Positions 10,086 through 23,023 of a stretch of 64,000 nucleotides of DNA are shown one piece after another; within the stretch, counting starts at the first letter, position 1; each line of letters begins with the position of its first letter. The stretch lies in contig JAVGVS010000001.1 of assembly GCA_032718565.1 (NCBI GenBank), forward strand, positions 3,358,503-3,422,502. Direction: 5' to 3'. The notes under the pieces are model-generated. The model was given only the letters and a program-made list of their open reading frames with translations. It did not search any database and had not been told where the DNA came from. Position numbers and translations under genes: made by a program. This stretch comes from Distichodus sexfasciatus (lineage: Eukaryota > Chordata > Actinopteri > Characiformes > Distichodontidae).

Positions 10086-11816
10086 TTACTTTTAGAAAAC
10101 ACAAGACTAACTAAAAAGATTCCTATCAAACTAATGCCTGCCACTCTTGTGAGCTGGTAGTTACTGCAAAGAGTCTTGATACATAGAGTAGAGGTGGTTC
10201 CAGACGAGCAGTGCTTGATGCTCTGAGAGAACGAGAAGTGACACTTTGTTTAATCAGTGCTGATAAGTAAGGAGGTGTGTTCAAGTCTTCGCCTTAAAGG
10301 CAAGCGTTAGGGATTTGAACCTGATGGTACTAAAATTTAGTCAAAGGCTAGGCTTAATCCGTGATCAAGAAACCAGCCCAGTGTTTAACCGTTGGAGTTA
10401 GAAATCCACTCTTTTACTATAGCCTACATAATTAATCTACTGCTTGCCACAGTGCCCCAGTAAAAAAAAAATCCTTTAAAGGGGCTAGAGACGCCCATGC
10501 TGGTAGACAGTCCTAAAACACTAACTGGAAATAAATTTATTAAATAAGGAAATGATTTAATTAAACGTGCATTCTTGACAAAATGTTACTTTCTGCACAC
10601 ACACAAAAAAAATGATTCAGTGATCAACCTCCAGGTTTAACAGTAGCAAGCTCTTAGCGATGGATTTAAAGGTTATTACATTTTGTGTACTTATTACATT
10701 TAAAGCAAAAATTTTATAAACCACTTTATCATTTTATCATTTATTCCAATGATCATTACTGCTGACAAGTTCAGACTTTTATATGAAAAACAAAGTCAGA
10801 CAGCCTGTGTCTCTGAATAATAGTTTAATCTAGAACATTGTGTGACATTTAAATCTGATATTCAGTATCTACCTAATAAAATAGACTGTATATAACTCAG
10901 TGAACCGTTCAAAAGGCCAATATCATGCTAATCTAAAGGTGACGTTAGAAAAAGCTCCTGCAAATTCCACAGTGGTTAGGAGCTAGTGTTATAATATAAA
11001 CATGATCTCAGAGTTTTTACTCAAATAACCTTGACTTCCGTCAGAGTAATTAACTGCACATAACGTTCTGTTGCATAAATGTGTGCAATGTGTAACTGTT
11101 TCCACAGCATCTCATATTTCTTATTTCTTCTTGTTTCTTTGCATTTAATTAATTTGCCACAAGATGGCAGTAAAAGACTTTGCTGAGATTGGCATTTAGG
11201 TTTTATTTCGTACTGTTGTCAGAACAAAATGTTTGTGTGCAATTATATCCATTAAAATTGGTATTTTGTATTACAGTATGAGGCAACAAATACTAAAATT
11301 AATTCCTTTACTCTTCCGCTGTATTCAAACCCCGTCCTTAAAGGGTTTTTGTGTTTATCACAACCATCAGGAAACACTTTAATTCAGCAATTCCTGAACT
11401 TCTAGGGAAATCATATTTACAAAAATCAGAAATACATACATGTTATATAGATATTATATAATACAAGTGTGCCTATTTTGTTGCATTTTTGTTGCTTCAA
11501 TGGAATATTCACAAATTTCACAATTTAATTTGCGTTAATAAAGAAAAAGGAATTTCACTAAAACCTAATGTCTCATTTTAATTCAGCTGTTTCTTTGAAA
11601 TGCTGGCTTACTTTATGCACTGTGCAGTTTGCAGAGCGATCCTCTGGGCATTATCACGGGAAAGCTCTAACCCTATCACTGGAGAAGAAAATACACTCAG
11701 ACGTAGGGAAGTTCACAACAAGTTCATGTGACATAATGCGTTTCATCCACATGCTCTTAAAGCAGTACCTGTTCCTTCTGGATAAAATGAATATATCACC
11801 TTTCCTCGCTCTCTCA

Positions 11817-11820
<4 letters not shown>
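10086..11820. other. AT-rich intergenic DNA
   Basis: Mostly plain. A GGATTTGAACC at about 10313 resembles a reversed tRNA B-box and could be an eroded SINE. A CTCF-like motif lies at 11157-11170. Confidence 0.45.
11157..11170 (+). promoter_or_regulatory. CTCF-like motif
   Basis: CCACAAGATGGCAG matches 13 of 14 positions of the CTCF core, on the + strand, in otherwise AT-rich sequence. Confidence 0.4.

Positions 11821-11850
<30 letters not shown>
11821..11850. repeat. CT microsatellite
   Basis: Perfect CT dinucleotide run. Confidence 0.95.
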
Positions 11851-11852
<2 letters not shown>

Positions 11853-11999
11853 AGTGTTATCTTAAATACACCCCCTTTCTTCCAGGGTCTGCTGCTGTTA
11901 AACGCTCTCTTGGATGTGTTTCTCCCATTGATCCATGTCTGGCTGCAGGGCCTTCCACAGACAGCAGCTGTCAGAGAGAGGGAGAGAGAGAGAATGTAG

Positions 12000-12330
12000 A
12001 TGCATCCCTGTGCTGGCTGCTCCTTAATGAATTCCCCCCGCTAGCTGCAGAGTGCCTCTGGATAGGTGTGTTTTACCGCTTGGAGGCCGTTGTGTCTGGG
12101 GCCCTTGCACATTGGCTAGTGGTCAGGGAGCCGCCGGGGGCCCAGGGCCCGCTACATGCTTGTGGCTGAGGGGGAGGTCGGCAACAGCTGAGCCCCGGAC
12201 CGGCTCGGAATGTGGGTGAGGGGACGTGACTGGAGCGGAGCTCAGAAAGTGCTGCCTGAAAAGGGCTCAGAGCCATGCAGGACTTCAGCAGTTACCGCTA
12301 ATGCCACTGCTAATGTCACTAAAGCCCTCA
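12000..12330. other. GC-rich, repeat-free block: candidate conserved non-coding element
   Basis: A sharp rise in GC over its AT-rich surroundings, no simple repeat and no coding signal; an inverted CCAAT (CATTGGC) lies at about 12110. Inferred from composition and complexity only. Confidence 0.35.
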
Positions 12331-12394
12331 AGGGAGAGAAGCAGCTACCGTCAATTTAAGTAAGGATGATAAGAAGTACTGCAATGCAAACACA

Positions 12395-12588
12395 CCACAC
12401 AGATATGAATATGCACACACAAACACACACACACACACAGCAGGTACACAAACATGAATATGCACACACATACACATATCATTCACATGGGCACAAACAG
12501 GAATACACACACACATACATATGCCACACACAGCATGCAACAGGAATATGTACACACACCATGCACATAAACAGTAATATGCACACAG

Positions 12589-12619
<31 letters not shown>

Positions 12620-12870
12620 CACAATATATCTGCACACACAAAAACAGCATGCACACACAAACATGCACATGTACACAAACACACATAATGCACACAAACA
12701 GGAATATGGTATGCATGCACACGCTAACATATGCGCATGAGTATACACTACCACAAACGGCGTACACACAAAGAGGAATATCTGTGCATGTGCATGATGC
12801 ACACACAAACACACAGCTTGTCCACACAAACATGGACATGCACACACAAGTTCATCTCTATATAAATATA
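12395..12870. repeat. CA-rich cryptic minisatellite
   Basis: Beyond simple CA runs (12587-12617), a motif close to AAACAGGAATATG recurs at irregular spacing (about 12450, 12495, 12540, 12570, 12698, 12770), separated by CACA blocks. ORFs on both strands are repeat translations. Confidence 0.8.
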
Positions 12871-13879
12871 AATAATACACCACCTACTCCCTAACCGTAA
12901 TCTTAGCAACATTCTCAAAAGTTGGAACATTTCTATAAAAATGGTTTTACATTTTTCTTAATGGAAATGGTTCTTACATGCAAAAATGTTCAAAGCCACA
13001 AAAATCTGCCTAATCTTAATGCATGCAAATTGCATCGAATGATATGACTTGAAGATGGAACAATATTTTAGATGTTCTTGACAGTAATGACACAAACAAC
13101 AGAGGAACTCTAGACTGAGATAAGACTGTCACTTTTAAAAGCTTTGAATCGAATCATCAAAGTCAGCTGGACCCTCGAGACATGACTCGTATGTTACATT
13201 TATACAGCTGTCTAATACAAAGCAAGAAAAGAGCAGACGATGCTCATATAGTGGGTGTGTATGCTATCTCTGTGTTATATTTGTCTCTGACCTTGACATC
13301 TACAGAAATTGTGCAACACAAGTATACATTGATAAATATTGAATAATTTGTAGCACAATTCCTTAGAGCCATGTACAATAGAACAGTAGTATTCTAATCA
13401 GTAATTAATATATAAAATTGAAAATGCATAAAAGACATATAATGTGATTAAGGAACCACAGATCTGTAGAACAAAAAGACTGTAAATTAACTGAATAATA
13501 GAGGAATGTCTTTTCCATTTACGCTAAATGCCTTAATTGTTTTGAACGTCCAGACCTAAAGACTTAAGAGGTTTTGTAATTAGTCACTTAGTTGAAAGAA
13601 TAGAATGGGACTTTACTCTAGCAAAGCACATTCATATAGGCTGTTCAAGAGTCCTGAAAGTAGGATATTTGCATCAATTTAGATCAGCCATTTGTGGGAA
13701 CAATTACTGAAAAATAGGGTAGAGAAAATCAGCCGCCTACTACTACAGAATATATTGCATGTACAATAAAGTTCTTGTAACAGGGACTTGACCAGCTCAC
13801 CTGAAAGTGAAGTATCACTTGCACTCCGAGTTAAAACAAATTCTTCTTGCACTTTGAACATTTGGACTTTTTTCAAACT
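12871..13879. other. AT-rich intergenic DNA
   Basis: No supported feature. Confidence 0.5.
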
Positions 13880-14190
13880 TTCCTTCAGTTACAACGCGCT
13901 GCTCTTCCTCTCTGATAGATTGCATTGAAGCTAATTGCAGTGTTTCAGACCGAGCTCCCTTCTCTGTAGGGTAACCCCAGATTCTTTTTTTCTCATTTCT
14001 GAGGTCTTGGTGCAGGAGGATGGCAAGTACCCCGCTTTGTTAATTACAAGGATAACACATTCACTCATCAAATAATGGATGTGCTTTGCAATTTCTAGTT
14101 TTAATAATCAATTACTGGGAGTAATTCTCCATGGAGTCACAAGAGAGTCATTAAGTCTCAAAAGGCAAGAGAAAAAAAGCCATATGGAGT
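13880..14190. other. Candidate conserved non-coding element
   Basis: Complex sequence with several homeodomain-type sites (GCTAATTGC, TTAATTAC, AATCAATTACT) and no repeats. Inference from motif density. Confidence 0.3.
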
Positions 14191-15559
14191 TTTTTTTTTC
14201 CAAAGCTCTATTTTTATAAAAATATATAAAAGGGCAGACTTAGATTAAGTCGTATGCACATTTGCTGAAGTTATTTTAATAGAAAATAGCTCAATTATAC
14301 CTGCAGGGAAAACTAGTTATAAGTGTATGCATCTATAGAGTAAAAGTCAGCAGTGTGTTATGAGAGGCAGGAATACCACAGAGAGGAGCCCAGTGGCTCG
14401 GGACACATGGCATGAGATTTGTAAAATAAGCTGCTGGAATACAACAGAAATGAAATCTTTACATTTTTATTGTACATTTTAGATGCATTTTTATTCTTCC
14501 GACATCATTCAAAACATAAGAGTGAATAATTCCCATCTATTGCAGGCATTGCCATATTCATGAAAAGCAACAGTACATGTGATAAATTTTAACTTTTGTA
14601 AAATAAATATTTGCAATTTAAATAACTTTTTGTTATTTGAAAAACCTTTCTGCTGCTTGTTAATTTGAGTTGGTATTTCCCTTCCTTTTGTGACATCAAC
14701 CACAGCAGTTGTTTTTATTTGATTCTCTAATCAGTGCTTTTCTTAAAAAGAGAAGAAACAAGCAATTTTAGGTTTTGATGACTGGGATAAATTACATTTA
14801 TTAATCTTTTCACGTCTTTCATTTATTAGAATTTTATGTATCTATATTCATATGTATAAGAACCAAAGTTACATTTATTAGTTTGCTTTCTAGTCTTGCA
14901 TCCTAAAACATCTTCCCCTATATTAGCTAAGAATTCGGATTATATTTCATTTGCCACTTAGTCAACCTAAAGTTAAAATTTAAAAAGATTTTAACAGTAA
15001 AAAATAAAGCATTCCTTTGGACTCAAAATTATATTTGTAAGCGAATTCTCGCTTTGTCTAGGAAAATTTAGAGACAGTTGGCCTTCATCAACCGTTTTTA
15101 AAACTTCAGCAGTTTTCATGGAGAGTCTGACATTAATCGATCTTAAATTTGTAAGAATTTTAATTTCATATTTAATGTTTGTTGATGGGTAAGAAGTGAA
15201 TGAACAATGCTGAAGCAATTATTACTGCAAAACATTTTTTCAACACTACAGTTATATATTACATCATTTAAATTAAAATCATATTTATTAAAATGGAAAA
15301 TGGAATGAGGTCTAATATTAATGTAGCAGTAGACTGTATTTATTTTATCTCTGCCCATATTTACAATTTATAGTAACACTCTGCTAGTATTAAAAGTTAG
15401 TTACATTTGCAAAAATCCTTGTCATACAAATGAAAATGTATGTTTATGCCTGTCTGATTCAGATGAACAAGTTGAACTGTAAATGGCATGAATGGAAAAT
15501 GATACACATTTTCAAGAGAAGACATTCTGATATAACAAAACTGAGTTGTAAACTTATTT
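14191..15559. other. AT-rich intergenic DNA
   Basis: No supported feature; a T-run lies at 14190-14200. Confidence 0.5.
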
Positions 15560-15890
15560 CTCCATGTGTGGTCAGACTGACTGCCCACTCCAGGAGGGTT
15601 TTCCCTCCAGTTCTCCGCCCCATGTCCAGGCTGATGGGTGGTCTGACGGCCAGATGCTGGGTGAGTGGGCAAAGGCCCAGCATAAAGGAGCTCTCATAGT
15701 GAGATTACAGGCAGCAAGCTGGACATCCAGGAACGGAGAAGAGACAGCTCAGAGACGAGACGGATCGCTGTTCCAGGCGATCAAACGAGACGATGAGAGG
15801 GAGAAGTGTGGCAGTGAAGGAGCAGGAACAGGAGGAGAGACAGACAAACATTCAGAGAGGAAAAAGAAGGAGAGAACAAAAACCAACCTG
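15560..15890. other. Candidate conserved non-coding element, CpG-containing
   Basis: GC rises and CpG is present (CGAGACGG, GGCGATC, ACGAGACGAT) with no repeat structure. Overlapping ORFs on both strands lack domains. Confidence 0.3.
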
Positions 15891-17470
15891 TGAAGGCAAA
15901 ACAAACAGAGAAATTATGACAGCAGCACACTGCGCAAAAGACTCAAACGCTCCCAAACACAAACATGTAAAGCTCCCCCGCATATGCTTATTGTAATTCA
16001 GGGTGAATTTTTTACTGCTGTATTCTTTAATAACTCCAGTATTGACAGATAAATGACAGCTAAAAGGGCACCCAGTTGTTAAAAGTGAGATGCACAAAGA
16101 TACTTTGTTTTATACTGCAAACAGCAAATTTTATGTGAATCTACCTTGCAATATAAAATAAAATGTGCTCCTCTTCTCATTCAAACTACTTTAGTATCCA
16201 TAAAATATTACACTAAACTGTATTTAAAACATTAAATATAAAACTAAGTTAAGCATTTGATCCTTAAAGCACATTTTGTTATCAATAAACTAAACCACAG
16301 ATAGTAAAGAAATACAACAAACCTAAGCCACAAAAACTCCTTTCACAGCTGAAATTAACAGATTCAGATAGAGACATTAATTATCAAAAGAAGAAAATGG
16401 AGAGATTGATTAGATAAATTTGCAAAGGTTTAACCACAAACATACATACACTAACATGAAGAAAAACAATTGACAGATTGACAAGAAGCACTTGGGATGG
16501 ACTGAAGCAACAAGCAGCCCACTCACACCCCACATGTGCTTGGGGTCCATTTACATGTGTATGTGCGTGTGTGTCTGGAAGGAAGGCAAAGGGAGGAGAG
16601 AGAGGAAATGGTTCATTTCTCCGAGCACTCAGGAGTGGAAGTGGAGCAGCATATGTTGGGATTTGAATAGTCAATCGATGAATAACCCAAAGCACTGTTT
16701 CTTTTTTCTCCCCCTCTCTGTGTGTTTTCTGGGCGGACAAGCAGAACACCAGTGCTGTGCTGGGAGAGTTGGCCTTCCCTAAAGTACCAGGCTGTAGTCA
16801 AAAATATTTACAGTGCCAGAAGGTATTTAGAGAAATATTCGAAAAATTCAATACTGAGCTGACCTCTCACTGGGCATTCGCTACCTCTCACTCTCTCCAT
16901 CTCATCCGATCGCCATCTCTCTCTCTCTCCCTCCTTCTCTCTCTCTTTCTCACACATACACAAACACGCACATCCCCTCCACCAGCAGAAATACGAGGTA
17001 AAACTGTGAACTGCTACTCATATATTGTTAAATCAGTATTTCAGTGAAAAACTATACCTTAAACTGGACTTTTCTATGATGAACATGCAATGTATGGTTG
17101 TATGGTAACTGTCCAATTTTATATATTTATTTATTTTACCTTTATTTTTCCACAGTTTCATTAATTCCTTACAGCTCTACAGCTCTACAGATCTTTAAAT
17201 CACCTAACTTATTCTTTCTCAGGAGCATGTTCCTTAAGTCAGGGTTATTTTGCATTCACTGCTTGATTAAAAGAAATTGCTTTTGTTTTTGTTTTTTCTT
17301 CCAGCAATCTTTAAATCTGTTGTTCTACTGAAAATAAGCAAATTCTTTAAACCATTTGTTCTGCTAGGTTACATTTTATTATAAATATTAATAGATATTA
17401 TTGAGTCTAAATATGATTAGCATTATATATGAAAATTCCTCTCATTCTCTTACTCATGATTAAATACTAA
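15891..17470. other. Intergenic DNA with CT run
   Basis: Mostly AT-rich. The pyrimidine run at 16913-16955 is a CT microsatellite. No gene seen. Confidence 0.5.
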
Positions 17471-17479
17471 GAGGAACCT

Positions 17480-17700
17480 AATTTACCTGCTTGGCTTCAA
17501 GGTTCCTTCCCCAGTTGAGCACTAGAGGGCAGGGCAGATCCAGACTGAAGGTCTGAACTGAACTGAGCTGAAGGCTTCAGTGTACCAAACTAAGGCCACC
17601 TGAATTAAAGCTCATGCAAATCCACACCACATACTGCATACCACACGGGCCGGTCTTCATTAGTGAGGAATCTGCTCAGCTTAGTTAGTAGAAAACAAAT
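17480..17700. other. Candidate regulatory block with CTCF-like site
   Basis: Repeat-free block containing the strong CTCF-like motif at 17519-17532. Confidence 0.35.
17519..17532 (+). promoter_or_regulatory. Strong CTCF-like motif
   Basis: GCACTAGAGGGCAG matches 13 of 14 positions of the vertebrate CTCF core; only the first base differs. Best such match in the window. Confidence 0.5.
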
Positions 17701-18659
17701 TCTTCTCAACAAAGCTCTCAGCTCCACGATCTTAAATGGGCTTGAATTCAAATACAGTGAAAGTGTGCCGATGTTTCTCATTAGCTGTTAAACTGTCCTG
17801 CTGGGTTTTGTGTGCCAGTGGGTTTTTAGGCTTTTGCATGGACCTGATTGTCTTCATTTAAAAAGAACTTGTGATTTGTCTCACTTTTGTGACTTTGAGA
17901 GGACGTTTTTGTATGTGACAAGTGCTCATAGAAAAATGCTTTCATAGGAATGTTGCAGGATTTATTTGGTAAACTAAAAGAGTTGGACACTTTTTCCTTT
18001 GCTTACTAAGATACCTGTAGCTGTAGTATAATTTATTGTAATTATTTGATAAAATTAATAAACCACACCAATACGCCACAAAGATGTATGTTTATGTGTT
18101 TGTTTCCACACTTATGGACACACGTTCACATGCACTCATGTATTTGTGACAAATATAAAAGTCTTCGTTTTTAATTTTTATTTTACCAAAACACTATTTT
18201 ATAGAAAGTAAATTATGTATGTATTTAATTATGTAAATTACACATTAAAATCTTACCACAGCACTGAAATACTGCACTTATATTACAACAGAATATTGGT
18301 CAAGGAAGGTGACACACTTATTGAATTTACAGGCAAAAACTTTAATAGTTTGAGTTTAAATTACATTTAAAAACCAAACTCATTTTGTGCTATTTTGTTG
18401 TTGTGTACTCTGTAGTTTATTCTCGTAGATTCCACACAGCCTGTACTCTGATGGCTCAGTCATTTGCTCTCATTCACTGGGCTATTATTTCTATTAGTTA
18501 AAAAAAACAGACACACAAACACACTTCCTGTTTTGAAAAATAGCAGGTTATTCTGTCCTAAATGTAAGGCAGGTCTGAACCGAATTTATGTCTGGGTGAG
18601 ATGCTTTTAAATCCTTTGTTTCTATTAAACAGCAGCAAGATTACATAAAGATTCCATAA
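17701..18659. other. AT-rich intergenic DNA
   Basis: No supported feature. Confidence 0.5.
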
Positions 18660-19860
18660 TACAAAGACGATTCCAGTGTCATATTTAAGGTCCTGAAGTT
18701 CCTGAAGCTGTTTACTGGCCACAGGGCCTGTGCTGTTGACTCTCTCTGCTTCCCTGGGTGCCAGAGGGAAGGACTTTAAATCTGTGGGGTATTAGGATTT
18801 ATCTTGGTTATTGCTATTATTCTACATTTTACTTCTGTGTCTCCAAAACATGACAACTGCCAGAACAACAACGCTAATGTATTCGGTGGCAGCCGAGGGA
18901 AGGGGAAGGATTGTGAAGTGTGCAGCGAAGTGAAACATGAAAGGTTCCAGACAGGATATGACACTGTGTCGTTCAGCTTCGCACAGATAAAAAGCCCTAT
19001 CCTCACCAAACCCCCTGCAAGTCTTCTCCCTCTTACCCAGACATCAATCCCCAGCGAGGCGGACCAACAGCAGCCCCAAAAACACTCCCTATTAAACTGT
19101 TTGGTTTCTGAATGTTTATACAGCACTAAAACAAGGATGACAGCTTATCCACACACACAGAGACTCTGCTACTGTACTGCCACTTATTACTGCATGCAAA
19201 GTGCATAAAGTCTGCCTTGATCTCTTTAAGGTCTCTCTCTCACTCTCTCTCTCTGGCAGCAGAATGTCCTTCACTCAGCTGATTTATGGCCCAGGTCTTT
19301 GACTTCTTAGATCTATCCGCAATAACACAATACGGCCCGTCCCAATGCCAGCTCTAGGGGCCACTTTGGCCGACGCGTAATCTTTCTCGTTTGCCGTTCT
19401 TTGCCGCTGTTAGAATCCACTCTCTGATGTCTTTCTGAGCACGGCCGGACTGTTGTGTGTCTGTGTGGAAAAAAACAGCCTGGCTTTTACTGGAGAGCAT
19501 TTAGCAAACATTTGCCACTGTATTTGTTTACATTGCACTTGCACTTGCGTGTGTGGGCTGAATGAAGGCTAACACCAATCATACCTTTGCTCCTCAGGCT
19601 TGTATAGCTAACTCCCTCACTTTGCCCCTTCTTACAGGACGAGTTAATTGAATCCGAGTTCAATTCGTCTGTCCAGATGCTCCTCGGTGCCGGAGCACAA
19701 AAGTGCTGGAGCAGGTGTAGCCGTGTTAACGCTTCTTTCCATTAAGGATCTGCTCGGCTCTGGGCAGACTCGGCGGCAGACGCACGGTTTGTGGCTTTGT
19801 AAACATTCTCAGGATTTCACCTCTGGATATTATTCTGATCGCCGCTGCATTCAAAAGATT
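18660..19860. other. Cluster of candidate conserved non-coding blocks
   Basis: Complex, moderately CpG-rich stretches at about 18830-19130, 19290-19520 and 19630-19860, separated by a CT run (19228-19256). No ORF with a domain. Inferred from composition. Confidence 0.35.
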
Positions 19861-19943
19861 TCTTTCTGACCTTGGTACATATCAGTCTATTGATATATCT
19901 GAGAGCGAGGTCCGAGCTACTGTTTGTGCATGTTTGTCTGGCC

Positions 19944-20058
19944 AGAGAGAGAGAGAGGGAGAGAGAGAGAGAGAGGGGGAGAGAGCGAGAGAGAGAGGGA
20001 GAGAGAGAGCAAGAGAGAGCGGGAGAGGGAGAGAGAGAGCGAGCAAGAGGGAGAGAGA
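19944..20058. repeat. GA-rich microsatellite
   Basis: Purine run of GA units with interspersed GGGA and GCGA variants. ORFs on both strands are repeat translations. Confidence 0.95.
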
Positions 20059-20360
20059 TTCTTCTCTGATGTGGACACAGGCAGAATGGCCGTGACCCCT
20101 GCAGCCTCCAGCTTTTACACAGCAGGATGAGTAAGGCCCCCCCACTGCTGGATATGCCAGCACAAAGCATGTTTGGCCCGACTGCCGCGTTGCGTCGCAC
20201 CGCAGACATGTTGCATTCACAGCTTTTCTCACAGGGCTAATGGCTGGGCTGTGTGCAGCCTCAGAAATGAGCTTTGTAATTACTGCCCTTAGACACTACA
20301 GAGGACGCAAGAGAGTCGCTTTATGGAGCCATGCTGCATTTTTCTCTCAATAAGGTTTGA
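20059..20360. other. Candidate conserved non-coding element
   Basis: Repeat-free, GC-balanced, with CpG clusters (CGCGTTGCGTCGCACCGC) and a homeodomain-type TTTGTAATTAC at about 20273. Inference. Confidence 0.4.
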
Positions 20361-21149
20361 TGTGGGTTTCAGGAAAGCGTGAAAGACCTGTTGTCACTTT
20401 CATTACCTGAGTACTCGCACTGTAATTCATTTGAGAAATGTAGGCTCTTAGCTTTATGCACGGGACGCGACACTCCATTCAGGGCCTTGTATGACTGGTC
20501 CAATTGGAATATAAAGTGAATTTGAAAAGAAATCAAAGAATACAGTACATCAGAACCGTCTGTAAACACGTAACGTGTTTAAACACCTTGTGGTATGATC
20601 ACATATTGATGAAATATTTCATTGTAACCATGTAGTGATTTATTACATCCGAGAGGTGACATTAACGCAAAACCATTTTTTCCTGTAAATTGCAATGGTC
20701 TTGCATTTCTGATAATGTCAGCATGTGAAGTAGCCAACACTGTCAAGTTAACCATACGGTGTCATTAATAGGGGTGTAAATCACAAGTTTAAATATGATA
20801 CAATATTATATAAATTCAACGGACAACGATTTGATGCCTGTCAATATCTCAAAACGTGTTGCAATATGATTTCAATTCAATTCGGCCTAGGAGCCAGCGA
20901 TCATATAATGACACAATATAATATGCTGATTTAACACAATCACTCCCATTCATAATTTTTCTTCTGATTCCTTAACCCTGTCTCAATTTCATTCGAGACC
21001 AAAGACTATGGGTGACTATGGGTCCACCTGGAATGCTTTTGACTTTTTTGTGTTGTTTTACTGTGAGTTTGATTCTTTTATGTCTTTTGTGTTTTGTCTT
21101 GTGTTTTGATTGTATGCTCTTTGGGATGCTTGAAAAGGACTTTACAAAG
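20361..21149. other. Intergenic DNA with eroded repeat
   Basis: The stretch 20770-20930 opens GGGGTGTAAATCACAAG, which resembles the ends of common fish DNA-transposon-derived repeats. No borders are identifiable. Confidence 0.3.
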
Positions 21150-21187
21150 TCATCATCATCATCATAATCATCATCATCATCATATCA

Positions 21188-21228
<41 letters not shown>
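21150..21228. repeat. CAT / ATT triplet microsatellite
   Basis: CAT units pass into a pure ATT run. Confidence 0.95.
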
Positions 21229-21235
21229 GTTAATG

Positions 21236-21360
21236 GGCAGCTAACATGGGCAGCGCTCGGGGAGCAGTGCTTGGGGACGGTGCCTTGCTCATGAGTACCT
21301 CATTGGGCTCATGAGTACCTTCAGATCACAGAGCAAATGCCCTAACCGTTACGCCACCAA
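21236..21360 (-). mobile_element. SINE family 2, fragment
   Basis: Minus strand carries the family core: GAGTACCTCA, GGAGCAGTGCTTGGGGA and GGGCAGCTAAC are shared with 43910-44120 (all written in + strand orientation). TTGGGCTCATGAGTACCT is a partial internal duplication of a neighbouring stretch. The 3' tail is replaced by the ATT microsatellite. Confidence 0.7.
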
Positions 21361-22687
21361 ATGTCCATCCATCGTTCTCCAAGGAGGAGAATGATGATGA
21401 TGATCTTTGTGGTGATGATATTGTAACAGCAAGTATCTGGTGTGAAAACGTTAAAAAAATATTAATATGCAGCACACACCTTTTTTTTACACTTTACTTA
21501 AGCCAAAGCTCTCTCTTACACAGCTTTAACCCCAATCTCAATATGAACAGTCTGCAGACTTATGTGGCATGCTTTAGTGTAAATACATCATCTGGGTGGA
21601 CTTCATTAGATTTTATAGTCATTTTTGGTTATGGATTCCCCTGCTAGGTGGTACCGAGCTGGAGCAAACACATCCCCACAATCAGTGCAGTGAGTGATCC
21701 ATGGCAATCCAGGCTAAGGGTCACCCAACACACACATTTAACATGTGACGTGAGTAAAAAGTTTTGTTAAATTGTCGAATATCGAGCCAGACGAGATCAA
21801 AATGGCCCTTCATCAATAGCAGCGTCCGGCTTCTCTTTCTCCACAGCGATAACCCCTGACCCTCCAACCACTCACTCAGTCCTGAAACGATTCGTCAACC
21901 AGCCATGCGACAGAAACAGAGCAGTGCAGTGTGTAGAGAGAAAAGAAAAATGTTTGTGTGTGTGTTGTCTGTGAGTAGGAGTGTTGAGAAAGGAGGTATG
22001 TGAAGGTGTGTGCTTGTCAACTCCTCATAATTGTAACTAAGAAGATTTTCATATTTGATTATGAGCAGTTTGATGATGCTGCGTGGTGTGACTAAGCCTG
22101 TTTGATTCTTTTGCTTCTCATTACATCTTTAAGACTCTCTGTTTATTCTGCTTTATTATATCATTATATCTATGTTCTCTCCATCCTGTGGTTCAACCCT
22201 TTTCTTCTAAACTCAGACTGTTTGCAGGATTATGCTCACAGACATAATCTCTTTAGATATACATTTTGTTTAGGAAAAAATCCATTATAGTTAAACAGTA
22301 TATCCATATAAGCAGCAAGATTTTGATTCCTTAATTGGAAGTTCGCTAGCTAGTCTGGCATGACCTCTCTTTTGTTTAAGGAAGTGCAAAAAATTGATTT
22401 ACTACACTAAAATAGACTTGTGTGTCCTCAGATGAGAGCCCACAATACTCTCTGTTAATATGCCAGACAAATACCAGAGAGAAACAAGAAGCTTATTTGG
22501 ATTTAAATAAGCTTATTCTTACGCATGAATATGATGTTTCCCAATTAGTGCTCAAGCAAATGCTTTTGGCCTGACAGAGAACGCTAAGATGACTCATATT
22601 GACTGATCTTTCATCCCTCAGATTAGAGGGGAGACAGCGCTGCTAGGAGCAGGAGTTAGCACAAGGGTCAGGAAGCTTAATGCTGGG
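21361..22687. other. Intergenic DNA
   Basis: A complex block at 21775-21930 with CpG could be regulatory. The remainder is plain AT-rich DNA. No gene seen. Confidence 0.4.
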
Positions 22688-23023
22688 CAAAAGAGAGGAG
22701 AGGATGGGAGACCAGAGGAGGTGAGAGGAGGAGGAAGGGAGAGGAGAAGAGAGGAGGGGAGGTGGGAGGAGAGAATGGGAAAGAAGTGGAAGGGAAAGGA
22801 GGGTAGTGGGAAAAGACAAAGGGGAAGAGAGCTAGGAGGGCAGCTGAGAAGGGCAGGTAAAAGAAAGGCAGAGGAGAGGAGAATGTGGGGAGAATATAGA
22901 GGAGGGGAAGGGGAGACAAGAGAGCAGGGGAGAAGATAGAGGAGGAGGAAGGGAAGGGAGAAGTGAGCAGGGAAGGGAAAGAACAGGGAGGGGAGGGAAG
23001 GGAAAGAAGAGTGGAGATGAGGA
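22688..23023. repeat. Polypurine tract (G+A only, with rare exceptions)
   Basis: About 335 bp composed almost solely of G and A on the + strand, without a fixed repeat period. The long minus-strand ORF (F, L, P, S rich) is its translation and not a gene. Confidence 0.95.

Noticed and set aside
12328..12883. Cysteine/valine-rich and threonine/histidine-rich ORFs
   Set aside because: Translations of the CA-rich minisatellite on both strands.
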